Made by a program: the position numbers and the translations under genes
Shown here: in pieces, positions 1-8,359 of the stretch
How positions within the stretch are numbered: the stretch's first letter is position 1
Layout of the letters: each line of letters starts with the position of its first letter
Assembly: GCF_900110915.1 (NCBI RefSeq)
Contig: NZ_FOFG01000003.1
Coordinates: 186,001-250,000, forward strand
DNA from: Faunimonas pinastri
Lineage (GTDB): Bacteria > Pseudomonadota > Alphaproteobacteria > Rhizobiales > Afifellaceae
Length of the DNA stretch: 64,000 nt
Reading direction: 5' to 3'
The notes under the pieces: generated by a model
What the model was told of the DNA's origin: nothing
Seen by the model: the letters and a program-made list of their open reading frames with translations, nothing else
Databases searched by the model: none

Positions 1-1
1 C

Positions 2-298
2 ATCGACGGGGCCGGCAACTGGGCGGTGCTGCGCGACCATGTGCTGCCGCATCTCCGCCCCGTGCTGATCGTCGTGGTGGTGATCGGCGTCATCGGCAAT
101 CTGCAGCAGTTCGACACGATCTTCGCGCTGACCGGCGGCGGCCCGGTGCGGGCGACCACGGTGCTTTCCATCGAGGTCTACAAGCAGGCTTTCGAGCAGT
201 GGGACATCGGCTTCGCCTCGGCGATCGGCGTCCTCTGGGTGGCAACGCTGATCGCGCCCGCCTTCTTCTATCTGCGGATGCTGGTGAAGGGAGCCTGA
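2..298 (+). CDS. Sugar ABC transporter permease (CUT1, MalF/UgpA type), 3' end only
   Basis: Inner-membrane permease of a carbohydrate ABC importer. The gene runs off the left edge of the window, so no start codon is visible and only about 98 C-terminal codons remain. The reading frame is open from base 2. It contains the permease cytoplasmic-loop signature (DGAGNW, then LP about a dozen residues on, which contacts the ATPase) and ends in two hydrophobic segments. The stop lies two bases before the start of the next gene, a MalG-type permease, so the two form the usual CUT1 permease pair in one operon. The substrate cannot be read from the sequence. Confidence 0.85.
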   Translation: MDGAGNWAVLRDHVLPHLRPVLIVVVVIGVIGNLQQFDTIFALTGGGPVRATTVLSIEVYKQAFEQWDIGFASAIGVLWVATLIAPAFFYLRMLVKGA

Positions 299-300
299 GC

Positions 301-1137
301 ATGTTCGACCTGTCCAGCCGGTCCGCCAAGGTGGTCTTCGGTCTCTGCCTCGCCGGGATCGGCTTCTTCCTGTTCGCGCCGCTTTACTGGCTGGCGATCT
401 CGGCCTTCAAGGGGAACGCGGAACTGTATCGCGTCGTGCCGACCCCGGTTCCGCTGCATCCCACACTGACCCATTTCGTGACCGCGCTCACAACCGGCAA
501 GCTGCCGATGTATCTCACCAACAGCCTGATCACCTCGGGGTGCAGCGCGGCGCTCAACACGCTGCTGGCGCTCTATGCCGGCTACAGCTTCGCCAAGTAT
601 CGCTATTTCGGCCGCCAGCCGGTCATGCTGTTCATGCTGTCCGCGCAGATGTTCCCGTTCGGGCTTCTGCTCATCAGCCTCTATCCGCTGATGAGCAACC
701 TCGGCCTGCTCGACACGCGGCCGGGCCTGATCCTGAGCTACATCGTGTTCGCGCTGCCGGTCTCGACCTACATGCTCTACAGCTACTTCAGCCAGGTGCC
801 GGACGAACTGATCGATGCGGCGCGCGCCGACGGCGCCAACGACTTCCGCATCTTCCATACCATCGTCATCCCGATCTCTATTCCGCCGATCGTGACGGTG
901 TTCCTGTATTCCTTCATGTGGTCGTGGAACGACCTTCTTTATTCCATGACGCTGATCGTGACCGACACGAAGCGGACCATCGGCCCGGGCCTGCTCCTCA
1001 CCTACCTGAACGAGGTCAATTCCGATTGGGGCGGCGCGATGGCGGCGTCGCTGCTTGCGTCGGCCCCGGTCGTGATCGCCTTCATGTTCCTGCAGCGCTA
1101 CTTCATCCAGGGTGTGACTGCCGGCGCGGTGAAGTAG
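301..1137 (+). CDS. Sugar ABC transporter permease (CUT1, MalG/UgpE type)
   Basis: Second inner-membrane permease of the CUT1 importer that enters from the left edge. The product is 278 residues, normal for the family, with an N-terminal membrane helix after the start, further hydrophobic segments, and the EAA-loop signature (DAARADGAND, then the IVIP turn) near residues 175-200. The ATG at 301 is chosen because it follows the upstream stop by two bases and the protein then begins at the usual short cytoplasmic leader; a start further upstream would overlap the previous permease. It is the last gene of this operon. It converges on the minus-strand operon ending at 1385, with about 250 bp between them and no clear terminator. 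Confidence 0.9.
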   Translation: MFDLSSRSAKVVFGLCLAGIGFFLFAPLYWLAISAFKGNAELYRVVPTPVPLHPTLTHFVTALTTGKLPMYLTNSLITSGCSAALNTLLALYAGYSFAKYRYFGRQPVMLFMLSAQMFPFGLLLISLYPLMSNLGLLDTRPGLILSYIVFALPVSTYMLYSYFSQVPDELIDAARADGANDFRIFHTIVIPISIPPIVTVFLYSFMWSWNDLLYSMTLIVTDTKRTIGPGLLLTYLNEVNSDWGGAMAASLLASAPVVIAFMFLQRYFIQGVTAGAVK

Positions 1138-1384
1138 CTTCAGGCAGGTAAGGAGCCGAGCCGACGCCGCGGCCTTGTCGGCCGAGATCGGAACGGCGGC
1201 CCCGAGGCTCGCGGCCACAGCGAAGCTGACCGTCCCGGCGCGACCATGCTGGCGCCGGGCGGTAGGCAAGTGCACCGGACACCGCTGGCCGGGAGCCGTT
1301 CGCGGCACGGCTGGTTGCCGAGCAGCGGGGCTGCTTCAACCCCGCATCGTTCGCAACCCGGCCTTGGCTGACAACGAGATCGTG

Positions 1385-3136
1385 TCAGCCGGCATAGCTG
1401 TTGCCGGGCAGGCCGGGGACATCGACCTGAAGCGCGAAGATGCCGCCCGAGAACGGCGCTTCGGCAAGCATGCGGGAGGGCAGCCGGACGCGGGCCGAGG
1501 TGACGAAAAGCGTCTTCAGATCGGGGCCGCCGAGCGTGACGCTGGTCGGGCGCGGCACCGGCAGGCGGACGGTTCGGAGAAGCCTGCCGTCGGGGGCATA
1601 GCGACGTACTGCCCAGCCGTCCCAGACCGCGCACCAGAGGCAACCCTCCCGGTCCACGGTGATCCCGTCCGGTCGGCCTTCCGAGGGAGGAATCTTTGCA
1701 AAGAGCCGACGCGGCCCGAGTGTGCCGGACGCCATGTCGAAATCGAATGCGTAGATGTGGCCCGCCGCCGAATCGACGAAGTAGAAAGTCCGCCCGTCCG
1801 GGCTCCAGTCGAGACCGTTGGCGACCATGTAGCCGGAGGACATGGAGGTCCATCGCCGGTCGGCGTCGATCCGGTAGAGCGCGCCCGTGGCGCGGCTGGC
1901 GTCGAGGCACATGGTGCCGCCCCAGATCCGGCCAAGGGGGTCGCATTTCCCGTCATTGAAGCGGTTTTCCGGGATGTCGGCCTCCGGGTCGACCAGAGGT
2001 GTCAGCGTTCCCGTCTCGAAATCCAGACCTTCCAGCCCATCCTGCGTGAAGGCGACGAGGCCGCCGCTCCGCCGTTCCGACACGGCGCCGACGAGCCGTG
2101 GCATGCGGCGTTCCTCGTTGCTGCGGGTCTCCGGGTCGAACCGGTTCACGGAGGGCGCCAGGATATCCACCCAGTAGAGCCGTCCGTCGCGGCCGGACCA
2201 CACGGGTCCCTCGGCCAGATGCGCGCCCCAGGGCAGCACGCACTCCACCGGATCGTCGATGCTGCGCGATGGGCGCTGGTAGGAGGTGATGTTTACCGGG
2301 GCGGCACCGACATTGCCGGAGATCTGGCGCGTTGCCGCCATCAGGTCGCGGCCGGTCGTGTGAAGGTGATCGGTCGACAGGCGCGCGCTGGGCCCGAAGA
2401 CGCCCATCGCGGCGACCGGGCGGCCGGTATGGTCGAAGATCGGCGCTGCGACGGAGGACGTGCCCTCCACGTGCTCGGAAAGCGAGATCGCGTAGCCCCG
2501 CGCCCGGGTCAGTGCGAGATCGGCGACCAGAGCCTCCTCCGACGTGATGGTGCTGTCGGTGAAGCTCCTGAGATCGATGCGGTCGAGGAGGGCGCGCTGC
2601 TCGTGCGGCGCGGCGAAGGCGAGCAGCGCCTTGCCGCCGGCTGTGCAATGAAGGGGAGCGCGGCGGCCGATCTCGATGCGGAAGCCCAGGGCTCCCCCGC
2701 GCGTCCGCTGGTCGGTGTAGAGGATCTCGTCGCCTTCGATGACGCACAGCGCAACCGTCTCCCGCGTCTCCTCCGCCAACCGGTCCAGAACCGGCCCGGC
2801 GGCGCCGCGCAGGTCGATCGACTCCCAGACCCGGTGGGCAAGCTCGAAGAAGCGGTGGCCGAGCCGATAGGTGCTGTCGCTCTCCTCGTGGCGAATGAGG
2901 CGGAACAGCACCAGCGTGTTCAGGAGCCGGGCGAGCGTTCCCTTGGGCAGCCCCGTTGCCGCCTGCAGGTCCTTGAAGCGCGGCGGCGCATCGCGTTCGC
3001 CGATCACGTCCAGCAAATAGAGCCCCTTGGCGAGCGCAGCCGCCCCTGTCGGGACATCGCGTTCGTCTGGCCTCAGGACGCGTTCTTCGCCTTCCAGACG
3101 TCCGCCGCTTCCGCGATCATCCGCTCGATCGTCCAT
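1385..3136 (-). CDS. IclR-family regulator fused to an SMP-30/gluconolactonase-like domain
   Basis: A two-domain protein of 583 residues. Residues about 30-95 form an IclR winged helix (ATGLPKGTLARLLNTL is the recognition region) and about 105-275 the IclR effector domain (GGALGFRIEIG, HCTAGGKALLAF). Residues about 295-575 are an SMP-30 propeller with the expected metal ligands: Glu309 in LAEGPVW, the Asn of NGLDWSPDG and the Asp of PDGITVD. I infer a regulator whose sensing half carries a sugar-lactonase. It is the last gene of the minus-strand sugar-acid operon and overlaps the 3' end of the SDR gene by 64 bp. The start is uncertain: ATG 3136 has no good ribosome site, but no better in-frame start was found. 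The same frame runs through both domains, so this is not two adjacent genes. Confidence 0.85.
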   Translation of the reverse strand: MDDRADDRGSGGRLEGEERVLRPDERDVPTGAAALAKGLYLLDVIGERDAPPRFKDLQAATGLPKGTLARLLNTLVLFRLIRHEESDSTYRLGHRFFELAHRVWESIDLRGAAGPVLDRLAEETRETVALCVIEGDEILYTDQRTRGGALGFRIEIGRRAPLHCTAGGKALLAFAAPHEQRALLDRIDLRSFTDSTITSEEALVADLALTRARGYAISLSEHVEGTSSVAAPIFDHTGRPVAAMGVFGPSARLSTDHLHTTGRDLMAATRQISGNVGAAPVNITSYQRPSRSIDDPVECVLPWGAHLAEGPVWSGRDGRLYWVDILAPSVNRFDPETRSNEERRMPRLVGAVSERRSGGLVAFTQDGLEGLDFETGTLTPLVDPEADIPENRFNDGKCDPLGRIWGGTMCLDASRATGALYRIDADRRWTSMSSGYMVANGLDWSPDGRTFYFVDSAAGHIYAFDFDMASGTLGPRRLFAKIPPSEGRPDGITVDREGCLWCAVWDGWAVRRYAPDGRLLRTVRLPVPRPTSVTLGGPDLKTLFVTSARVRLPSRMLAEAPFSGGIFALQVDVPGLPGNSYAG

Positions 3137-4056
3137 TTCGGTTCAAATCCCAGAAGCTCGCGAATCTTTGCGTTCGACGTTTCATAATAGACGCCCGCAC
3201 CCGGCAGATCGACAGTCCGGAGCGGCAGCCCGGTCGCTTCTGCCATGATGGGCAGGGCTTTCGCGAAATCGACAGGCTCGGTCGAGCCAAGATTGAATAC
3301 CTCTCCCAGAGCCGCCTCCGATCCGAAAGCGAGCAGGATGCCGTCTACCATGTCCCGGGTATCGGTGATGTGCATGCGGAACGGTCGCCCATTGGCGTTG
3401 CGCGACACGACGAGCGCCTCGCGCCCGTCATCCAGCGCGCGGAGCGCCTCCACGGCGGCCTTGTTGCCGAAGCCTTCCTGCTGGCGGATCTTGGGCTGGA
3501 GGAAGAAGCGCGGGCCCGAGAAGAAGCTTGCCGGATCGAGAAGCTCGGCCGCGTCCTGCGTGTGGGAAAAGCGCAGGATCGTGAAGGGCAAGTTCGCCGT
3601 TCGCGCGAAGAAGCGGACGAGTTCCTCGCCCATGAGCTTCGTCAGGCCGTAATGCGAGCGCGGCTTCAGGGAATGGCTCTCATCGAGCGGCAACGTTTCG
3701 GGCGCGCCTTCCGGATAGACTTCACCGCTGCTGGCGAACAGGAACCGCCGGACGCCAGCGGAGGCCGCAGCCTCCAGAATGACGCGCGTGCCGTCGACAT
3801 TCGCCTTGTAGAGACGATCGATGTCGGAGGGCAGCCACGACATGAAAGCTCCCAGATGCAGCACGGCCTCCGCGCCCTTCATCGCCTCGGCGGCGAGATC
3901 TCGCTGGCCGAAGGCGCCGATCACCTCGCGATAGGTCGGGTCCTTGCGGCCGAGGGGTCGAAGATCGAAACCGGTGACGGCGTGACCCGCCTCCAGCAAC
4001 CGCGAAACCATCCTGGAGCCGACGCGCCCGGCCGATCCTGTCACAACGATTTTCAT
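3073..4056 (-). CDS. Extended SDR NAD-dependent epimerase/dehydrogenase
   Basis: Cytoplasmic oxidoreductase of 327 residues in the extended short-chain dehydrogenase/epimerase family. The N-terminus has the Rossmann motif GSAGRVG at residues 7-13. The Ser/Tyr-x3-Lys catalytic motif is visible as SSGEVYPEG and YGLTK near residues 110-140. A C-terminal substrate region with FRMHITDTRDMVDG is typical of epimerase-like members. In an operon with an enolase-superfamily dehydratase, a lactonase domain and a DHDPS-family lyase, a uronate or aldose dehydrogenase role making a lactone is the likeliest reading, but an epimerase is equally allowed by sequence. GAGGAC lies 9 bases before ATG 4056. The ATPase gene upstream ends 12 bases away. 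Confidence 0.82.
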   Translation of the reverse strand: MKIVVTGSAGRVGSRMVSRLLEAGHAVTGFDLRPLGRKDPTYREVIGAFGQRDLAAEAMKGAEAVLHLGAFMSWLPSDIDRLYKANVDGTRVILEAAASAGVRRFLFASSGEVYPEGAPETLPLDESHSLKPRSHYGLTKLMGEELVRFFARTANLPFTILRFSHTQDAAELLDPASFFSGPRFFLQPKIRQQEGFGNKAAVEALRALDDGREALVVSRNANGRPFRMHITDTRDMVDGILLAFGSEAALGEVFNLGSTEPVDFAKALPIMAEATGLPLRTVDLPGAGVYYETSNAKIRELLGFEPKWTIERMIAEAADVWKAKNAS

Positions 4057-4068
4057 TGAAGCGTGTCC

Positions 4069-5241
4069 TCAGGCTGTAATCGCCCGCTCCGTTTCGGGGT
4101 CGAAGACGTGAAGGTTGGCGGGGTCGAAGGAGAGGCGAACGGCGTTGTCCTGCGCGATCTGTCCCGGATTGATCAGGCGCGCGATGATCGTGGCGCCGCG
4201 ATCGGCCTCGCTGGTGTTCGTTTTCTCGGCCGTCGCGACGATCGTGCCAGCGCCGGGCTGGTCCGGGCGCACGAGCCGGTTCGCCTCCGGCACCTCCAGA
4301 TACAAGTACTTCTCGCTGCCGAGACTTTCGACCATCCGGGCTGGCGTCTCGAACGTGACCGCGCCGGGGCCGAGCTGGAAGTGCTCCGGACGAAGCCCCA
4401 CCAGCACCCACGGGTTCTTGAGCCTCGCCAGGTGCTCGCCGGGCACGGGAAGGGTGACGCGCTGTCCGAAGATCTGCACCTCAGCGGACCCGGCCGTGCC
4501 TGTCAGGGGCGCCCTGATGATGTTCATGCCGGGCGAGCCGATGAAGCCCGCCACGAAGAGGTTCGCCGGGCGGCGGAACATCGTGTCCGGATCGGCCACC
4601 TGCTGGATCGCGCCGTCCCGCATGATGACGATGCGATCCGCCATGGTCATGGCTTCGATCTGGTCGTGCGTGACGTAGATCGTGGTGACGCCAAGGCGCT
4701 GGTGCAGCGCGCCGATTTCCACACGCATGTGAACGCGCAGCTTCGCATCGAGATTGGAGAGCGGCTCGTCCATCAGGAACGCCGCAGGCTGCCGCACGAT
4801 GGCGCGGCCCAGCGCGACGCGCTGGCGCTGGCCACCCGAAAGTGCCTTGGGGCGGCGCTCCAGCAGGTGCTCGACGCCCAGGATGCGGGCGGCGTCCGCC
4901 ACGCGCCGTTCGATCTCGGCCTTGGGCGTCCCTCGCATCTTGAGGCCAAAACCCATGTTCCGGGCGACCGTCAGATGTGGGTAGAGCGCGTAGTTCTGGA
5001 ACACCATGGCGATGTCCCTGTCGCCGGGCGCCAGATCCGTGACCTCGCGCCCGCCGATCAGCACCCGGCCCGACGTCGCCGCGTCCAGCCCGGCCAGGAT
5101 CTTGAGCATCGTCGACTTGCCGCAGCCGGACGGCCCGACGAAGACGACGAACTCCCCGTCGGAAACGTCGAGCGAGAAATCCTTGAGGACTTCGAGCGAA
5201 CCGTACGACTTGCGCACGTGCTCGATCTGGATACCTCCCAT
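4069..5241 (-). CDS. Sugar ABC transporter ATP-binding protein (MalK/UgpC type)
   Basis: Cytoplasmic ATPase of 390 residues that drives the CUT1 importer encoded just upstream. Walker A is GPSGCGKST near residues 37-45, the ABC signature LSGGQRQRVALGRA near 134-147, Walker B FLMDEPLSNLDAKLR near 154-168, and the switch histidine is in VTHDQIEAM. About 140 C-terminal residues form the regulatory OB-fold region seen in MalK/UgpC proteins (VLVGLRPEHF). The gene follows the second permease by 9 bases, and AGAGG sits before ATG 5241. Since the plus-strand permeases at 1-1137 show no ATPase in view, it might serve both, though their own ATPase may lie outside the window. Confidence 0.93.
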   Translation of the reverse strand: MGGIQIEHVRKSYGSLEVLKDFSLDVSDGEFVVFVGPSGCGKSTMLKILAGLDAATSGRVLIGGREVTDLAPGDRDIAMVFQNYALYPHLTVARNMGFGLKMRGTPKAEIERRVADAARILGVEHLLERRPKALSGGQRQRVALGRAIVRQPAAFLMDEPLSNLDAKLRVHMRVEIGALHQRLGVTTIYVTHDQIEAMTMADRIVIMRDGAIQQVADPDTMFRRPANLFVAGFIGSPGMNIIRAPLTGTAGSAEVQIFGQRVTLPVPGEHLARLKNPWVLVGLRPEHFQLGPGAVTFETPARMVESLGSEKYLYLEVPEANRLVRPDQPGAGTIVATAEKTNTSEADRGATIIARLINPGQIAQDNAVRLSFDPANLHVFDPETERAITA

Positions 5242-5250
5242 ATGTGCCTC

Positions 5251-6078
5251 TTATTTCTCTGCGCCGGCGGTGAGGCCGCCGACCAGGTAGCGTTCCAGGA
5301 ACAGGTAGATCAGCAGGATCGGCAGCGCGACGAGCAGGGATGCCGCCGAGATGTCGCTCCAGTTGATGATGTATTCGCCCTTCATGGTCGTGATGCCGAG
5401 ATTGGCGGTCCAGCTTCCCTGGGCGTTGGTGAGGAAAGTCCGGGCATAGGCGTAATCCGACCAGGACAGGACGAAGCCGTAGAGCGCCGTGGCGGCGAGC
5501 CCCGGCGTGGAGACCGGCAGGATGACCCGGAAGAGCGCGCCGAGCGGCGAGCAGCCGTCGACCATGGCGGCCTGCTCCAGTTCGCGTGGGACGGTGTCGA
5601 AATAGCCCTTCAGCATCCAGGTCGTGAACGGAATGATGAGGGTGGAGTGCGCGAGGACGATCGACCAGAGATTGCCGATAAGGTGCAGGCTGCGGAAGAT
5701 GCTGAAGAGCGGGATGACCAGCAGCGTCGCCGGCAGCATCTTGGCGATCAGGATGAAGAGGCCGAGCGATTGCCCGCCACGCACCTGGAACCGCGACAGG
5801 CTATAGCCGGCGAAGACGGAGACCGACATCGACAAGGCCACTGCGCCGATCGCGGCCAGCGCGGAGTTGCCGAGCCAGAGAAGGATCGGGTGCGCCGCGA
5901 GCACATCCCGGAACACACCCCAGCGCGGATGCGCGGGCCAGAGACGTGGCGGCAGGACCTGCAGTGCATCGGGCGGCGACAACGCCGTGACGAAAAGCCA
6001 GTAGATCGGGAAGAGCAGCAGCGCGCAAACCAGCACGACGCCACAATAAAGGAAGATCGAGGTGCGGATTCGTCTCAT
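5251..6078 (-). CDS. Sugar ABC transporter permease (CUT1, MalG type)
   Basis: Inner-membrane permease of 275 residues. It has an N-terminal membrane helix (residues about 8-30), further hydrophobic segments and the ATPase-contact signature LEQAAMVDGCSPLGALFRVILP near residues 175-195, written here across the loop and its LP turn. The C-terminus LVGGLTAGAEK matches the usual end of this subfamily. It lies between the other permease (4 bases upstream) and the ATPase (9 bases downstream), so the three are co-transcribed. It pairs with the permease at 6083-7048 and the binding protein at 7045-8313. Confidence 0.92.
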   Translation of the reverse strand: MRRIRTSIFLYCGVVLVCALLLFPIYWLFVTALSPPDALQVLPPRLWPAHPRWGVFRDVLAAHPILLWLGNSALAAIGAVALSMSVSVFAGYSLSRFQVRGGQSLGLFILIAKMLPATLLVIPLFSIFRSLHLIGNLWSIVLAHSTLIIPFTTWMLKGYFDTVPRELEQAAMVDGCSPLGALFRVILPVSTPGLAATALYGFVLSWSDYAYARTFLTNAQGSWTANLGITTMKGEYIINWSDISAASLLVALPILLIYLFLERYLVGGLTAGAEK

Positions 6079-6082
6079 GGCG

Positions 6083-7048
6083 TCACAGGTTGTCCGGAGC
6101 GCGGCCCATCATCAGCCGGCTGGCGATGATGCAGATGATCAGGGTGACGATGCCGATGGCGGACGCGTAACCCATCTTGAAGAAGCTGAAAGCCTGCTCG
6201 TAGGTCATGAGCGACAGGGTCTGGGTCGCGTGGAGCGGGCCGCCACCCGTCATGGTGTAGATGATCGAGAAGTCGCGGAAGACCCAGAGCATGCTGAGCA
6301 CCAGGCTCACGCCCAGCACGGGCATCAGCGAGGGCAGCGTGATGTTCAAAAGGCGCTGCCAGGCGCTCGCGCCGTCAACGCGGGCGGCGTTGTAATAGTC
6401 GTCGGGGATCGCCTGCAGTCCGGCCAGCGCCATGATCGAAACGAAGGGATAGCCCTTCCAGATCATGACGACGCAGATCACGAAGAACGCGCCCGCGGGT
6501 GAGGAGAGCCACGCGATCATCCCGGAGCTGAGATGGAACTGGATCGCGAGCCAGTTCACCAGTCCGAACGACGAGTCGAACATCCAGGAGAAGATCACCA
6601 CCGCAATGACCTCCGGAACCGCCCAGGGCAGGGCGATCAGCACGCGCGCCACCGAGCGGCCCCGGAACCGCTGGTTGACTAGAAGTGCGGTGCCCAGCCC
6701 GATAACGAAGCAGGCCGCCGTCACGATCACCACCAGCTTGAGCGTAACCCAGGCCGCGTTCCAGAAATCGGGCGAGGCGAAGAGGCGCGTGTAGTTGGAG
6801 AGGGTGAAGGGCTTGTGGGGCAGGTCGAGCCGCACGATCCCGACATTCTGGAACGAGATCTCCAACGAGATGAACAGCGGATAGACGATCAGGAACGCGA
6901 TCAGGATAACCGCAGGGGCAAGCAGCAGGTATCCCAGCCAGTGCCGGCGGCTGGGACGGGCGAGATCGAGGCGTGGAAGTATGTGCATGATGGAGACCGT
7001 TCCCGGCGCAGAAGGCGGCCTTCGGGAGAAAGCCGCCCGCAGCCTCAT
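6083..7048 (-). CDS. Sugar ABC transporter permease (CUT1, MalF type)
   Basis: Inner-membrane permease, 321 residues from the ATG at 7048. The loop signature is NAARVDGASAWQRL followed by ITLPSL, and GGGPLHATQTLS is the periplasmic motif typical of MalF/UgpA proteins. The start is open to question. ATG 7048 overlaps the binding-protein stop as ATGA and adds an Arg-rich 20-residue leader. ATG 6988 gives 301 residues beginning MHILPRL, closer to the family length. Neither has a strong ribosome site; translational coupling slightly favours 7048. It belongs to the same importer as the genes on either side. Confidence 0.9.
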   Translation of the reverse strand: MRLRAAFSRRPPSAPGTVSIMHILPRLDLARPSRRHWLGYLLLAPAVILIAFLIVYPLFISLEISFQNVGIVRLDLPHKPFTLSNYTRLFASPDFWNAAWVTLKLVVIVTAACFVIGLGTALLVNQRFRGRSVARVLIALPWAVPEVIAVVIFSWMFDSSFGLVNWLAIQFHLSSGMIAWLSSPAGAFFVICVVMIWKGYPFVSIMALAGLQAIPDDYYNAARVDGASAWQRLLNITLPSLMPVLGVSLVLSMLWVFRDFSIIYTMTGGGPLHATQTLSLMTYEQAFSFFKMGYASAIGIVTLIICIIASRLMMGRAPDNL

Positions 7049-8313
7049 TGATTCTGGATGGCCTCGGCCTTGGCCTGCATTGTCTTGGCCACGTCCTTCG
7101 GGTCGAGATCGTTTATGATCATCCGCTTCGCCTCGTTCATCATCATCGTGGCGAACTCGTTGAACTGGATCTCCAGCCCCTTCGGCAGCCGGTCCACATG
7201 CGCTGCCGACGCGCTGCGGGCGGCTTCGACGATCGTGTCGAAATCAGCGACCTTTTTTCGCGCTTCCGCGATATCGGCGCGCGGATCCGGCGCGGGTGAG
7301 GTCGTCATCGCGGCGAAGCTCGACTGGAACGGGTCGGAGGTGGCGATCTGGATGAAGTCCCAGACGAGTTGCTTGTGATCGTCGGGAATTTCGGCAGCGA
7401 TCGCGAGGACGTTCGACGATCCGCCCATGGGAGGGGTGAAGGGATCCTTGCCGAATTTGATCTGGTCCCGGGCCTTGCCCTTCTGGACGATCGGGTAGAG
7501 CTGCGGGCCGTCGAGCTTCATGGCGATGCGCCCGTCGGCAAAGAGCTGCCGCGTGTCGGCCGACGTGAGGTCGCGCGGGGTCAGGCCATCCTTGACGATC
7601 GTCTTCCAGCGCGTCAGCCCCTCCACCATCTGGGGCGTGTCGATGGTGACCTTGCCGTTCTGGTCGGTGAATTGAGCGCCCGCATCCAGCGTGTAATTCA
7701 TCATCTCGGTGAGATATTGCCCGCCGCCGCCCTTGGTCTCGTGCCCGGTTCCGAACTGGTCGGGAATGCCGTCGCCGTTCACGTCCCTGGTGGTCTTGCG
7801 CGCGGCGTCCAGGAACTCCTGGTAATTCGTCGGGACCTTGGCTCCAGCCTTGTTCAGCAGATCTTCGTTGTAGCCGAAGACGAAGCCGGTATAGAGCATC
7901 ATGATGCAGTCGGTCTGGCCCTTCCAGTTGCAGGTCTCCTGGCCGGCCCATCCTTGTAGATTGAGCTTCGACTTCTCGATGTACGGGCCGAGGTCTTCCA
8001 GCCAGCCGTTATCGGCGAATTTCTGGTACTCGAAGGACGCCAGATGCACGATGTCGGGCGGCGTGCCGCCGGCGAACAAGGTCGTCATCGTGTCGGAATA
8101 GGCACCCCGCTCGACCTTGGTCCACTCGATCTTGACGCCGGGATGCTGCTTCTCGAACGCGCTGATGACGGACGCCCACCAATCCCGGTATCCCGGCTCG
8201 TCCTTCTGCCAGGACACGAATTTCAGCGTCGTGTCGGCGAAGGCCGACGTCGCGGCAACGCCCGCGAGCGCCAGCGCCGTCATGCCGGCAAGGGCAAGTT
8301 TCCTGAGCTTCAT
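7045..8313 (-). CDS. Extracellular sugar-binding protein of a CUT1 ABC importer
   Basis: Periplasmic solute-binding protein of 422 residues that captures substrate for the importer downstream. It has a classic Sec signal peptide (MKLRK, a hydrophobic run to about residue 23, cleavage likely after SAFA). The family-1 binding-protein features follow: FVSWQKDEPGY at the mature N-terminus, FEKQHPGVKIEW, and GRIAMKLDGPQLYP. The start at 8313 is chosen over an in-frame upstream ATG at 8511 because it directly precedes the signal peptide and has GGGAG 8 bases ahead, while the extra 66 residues look non-protein. The gene lies 46 bases after the dehydratase gene in the same operon. Confidence 0.92.
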   Translation of the reverse strand: MKLRKLALAGMTALALAGVAATSAFADTTLKFVSWQKDEPGYRDWWASVISAFEKQHPGVKIEWTKVERGAYSDTMTTLFAGGTPPDIVHLASFEYQKFADNGWLEDLGPYIEKSKLNLQGWAGQETCNWKGQTDCIMMLYTGFVFGYNEDLLNKAGAKVPTNYQEFLDAARKTTRDVNGDGIPDQFGTGHETKGGGGQYLTEMMNYTLDAGAQFTDQNGKVTIDTPQMVEGLTRWKTIVKDGLTPRDLTSADTRQLFADGRIAMKLDGPQLYPIVQKGKARDQIKFGKDPFTPPMGGSSNVLAIAAEIPDDHKQLVWDFIQIATSDPFQSSFAAMTTSPAPDPRADIAEARKKVADFDTIVEAARSASAAHVDRLPKGLEIQFNEFATMMMNEAKRMIINDLDPKDVAKTMQAKAEAIQNQ

Positions 8314-8359
8314 CGTCGTTTCTCTCCCTTGATTTCTTTCGGTCTTTGGACCGTGCTTC

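Noticed and set aside
1138-1384. Terminator between the convergent operons
   Set aside because: Only short GC inverted repeats without T-tracts were found; none stands out from background.
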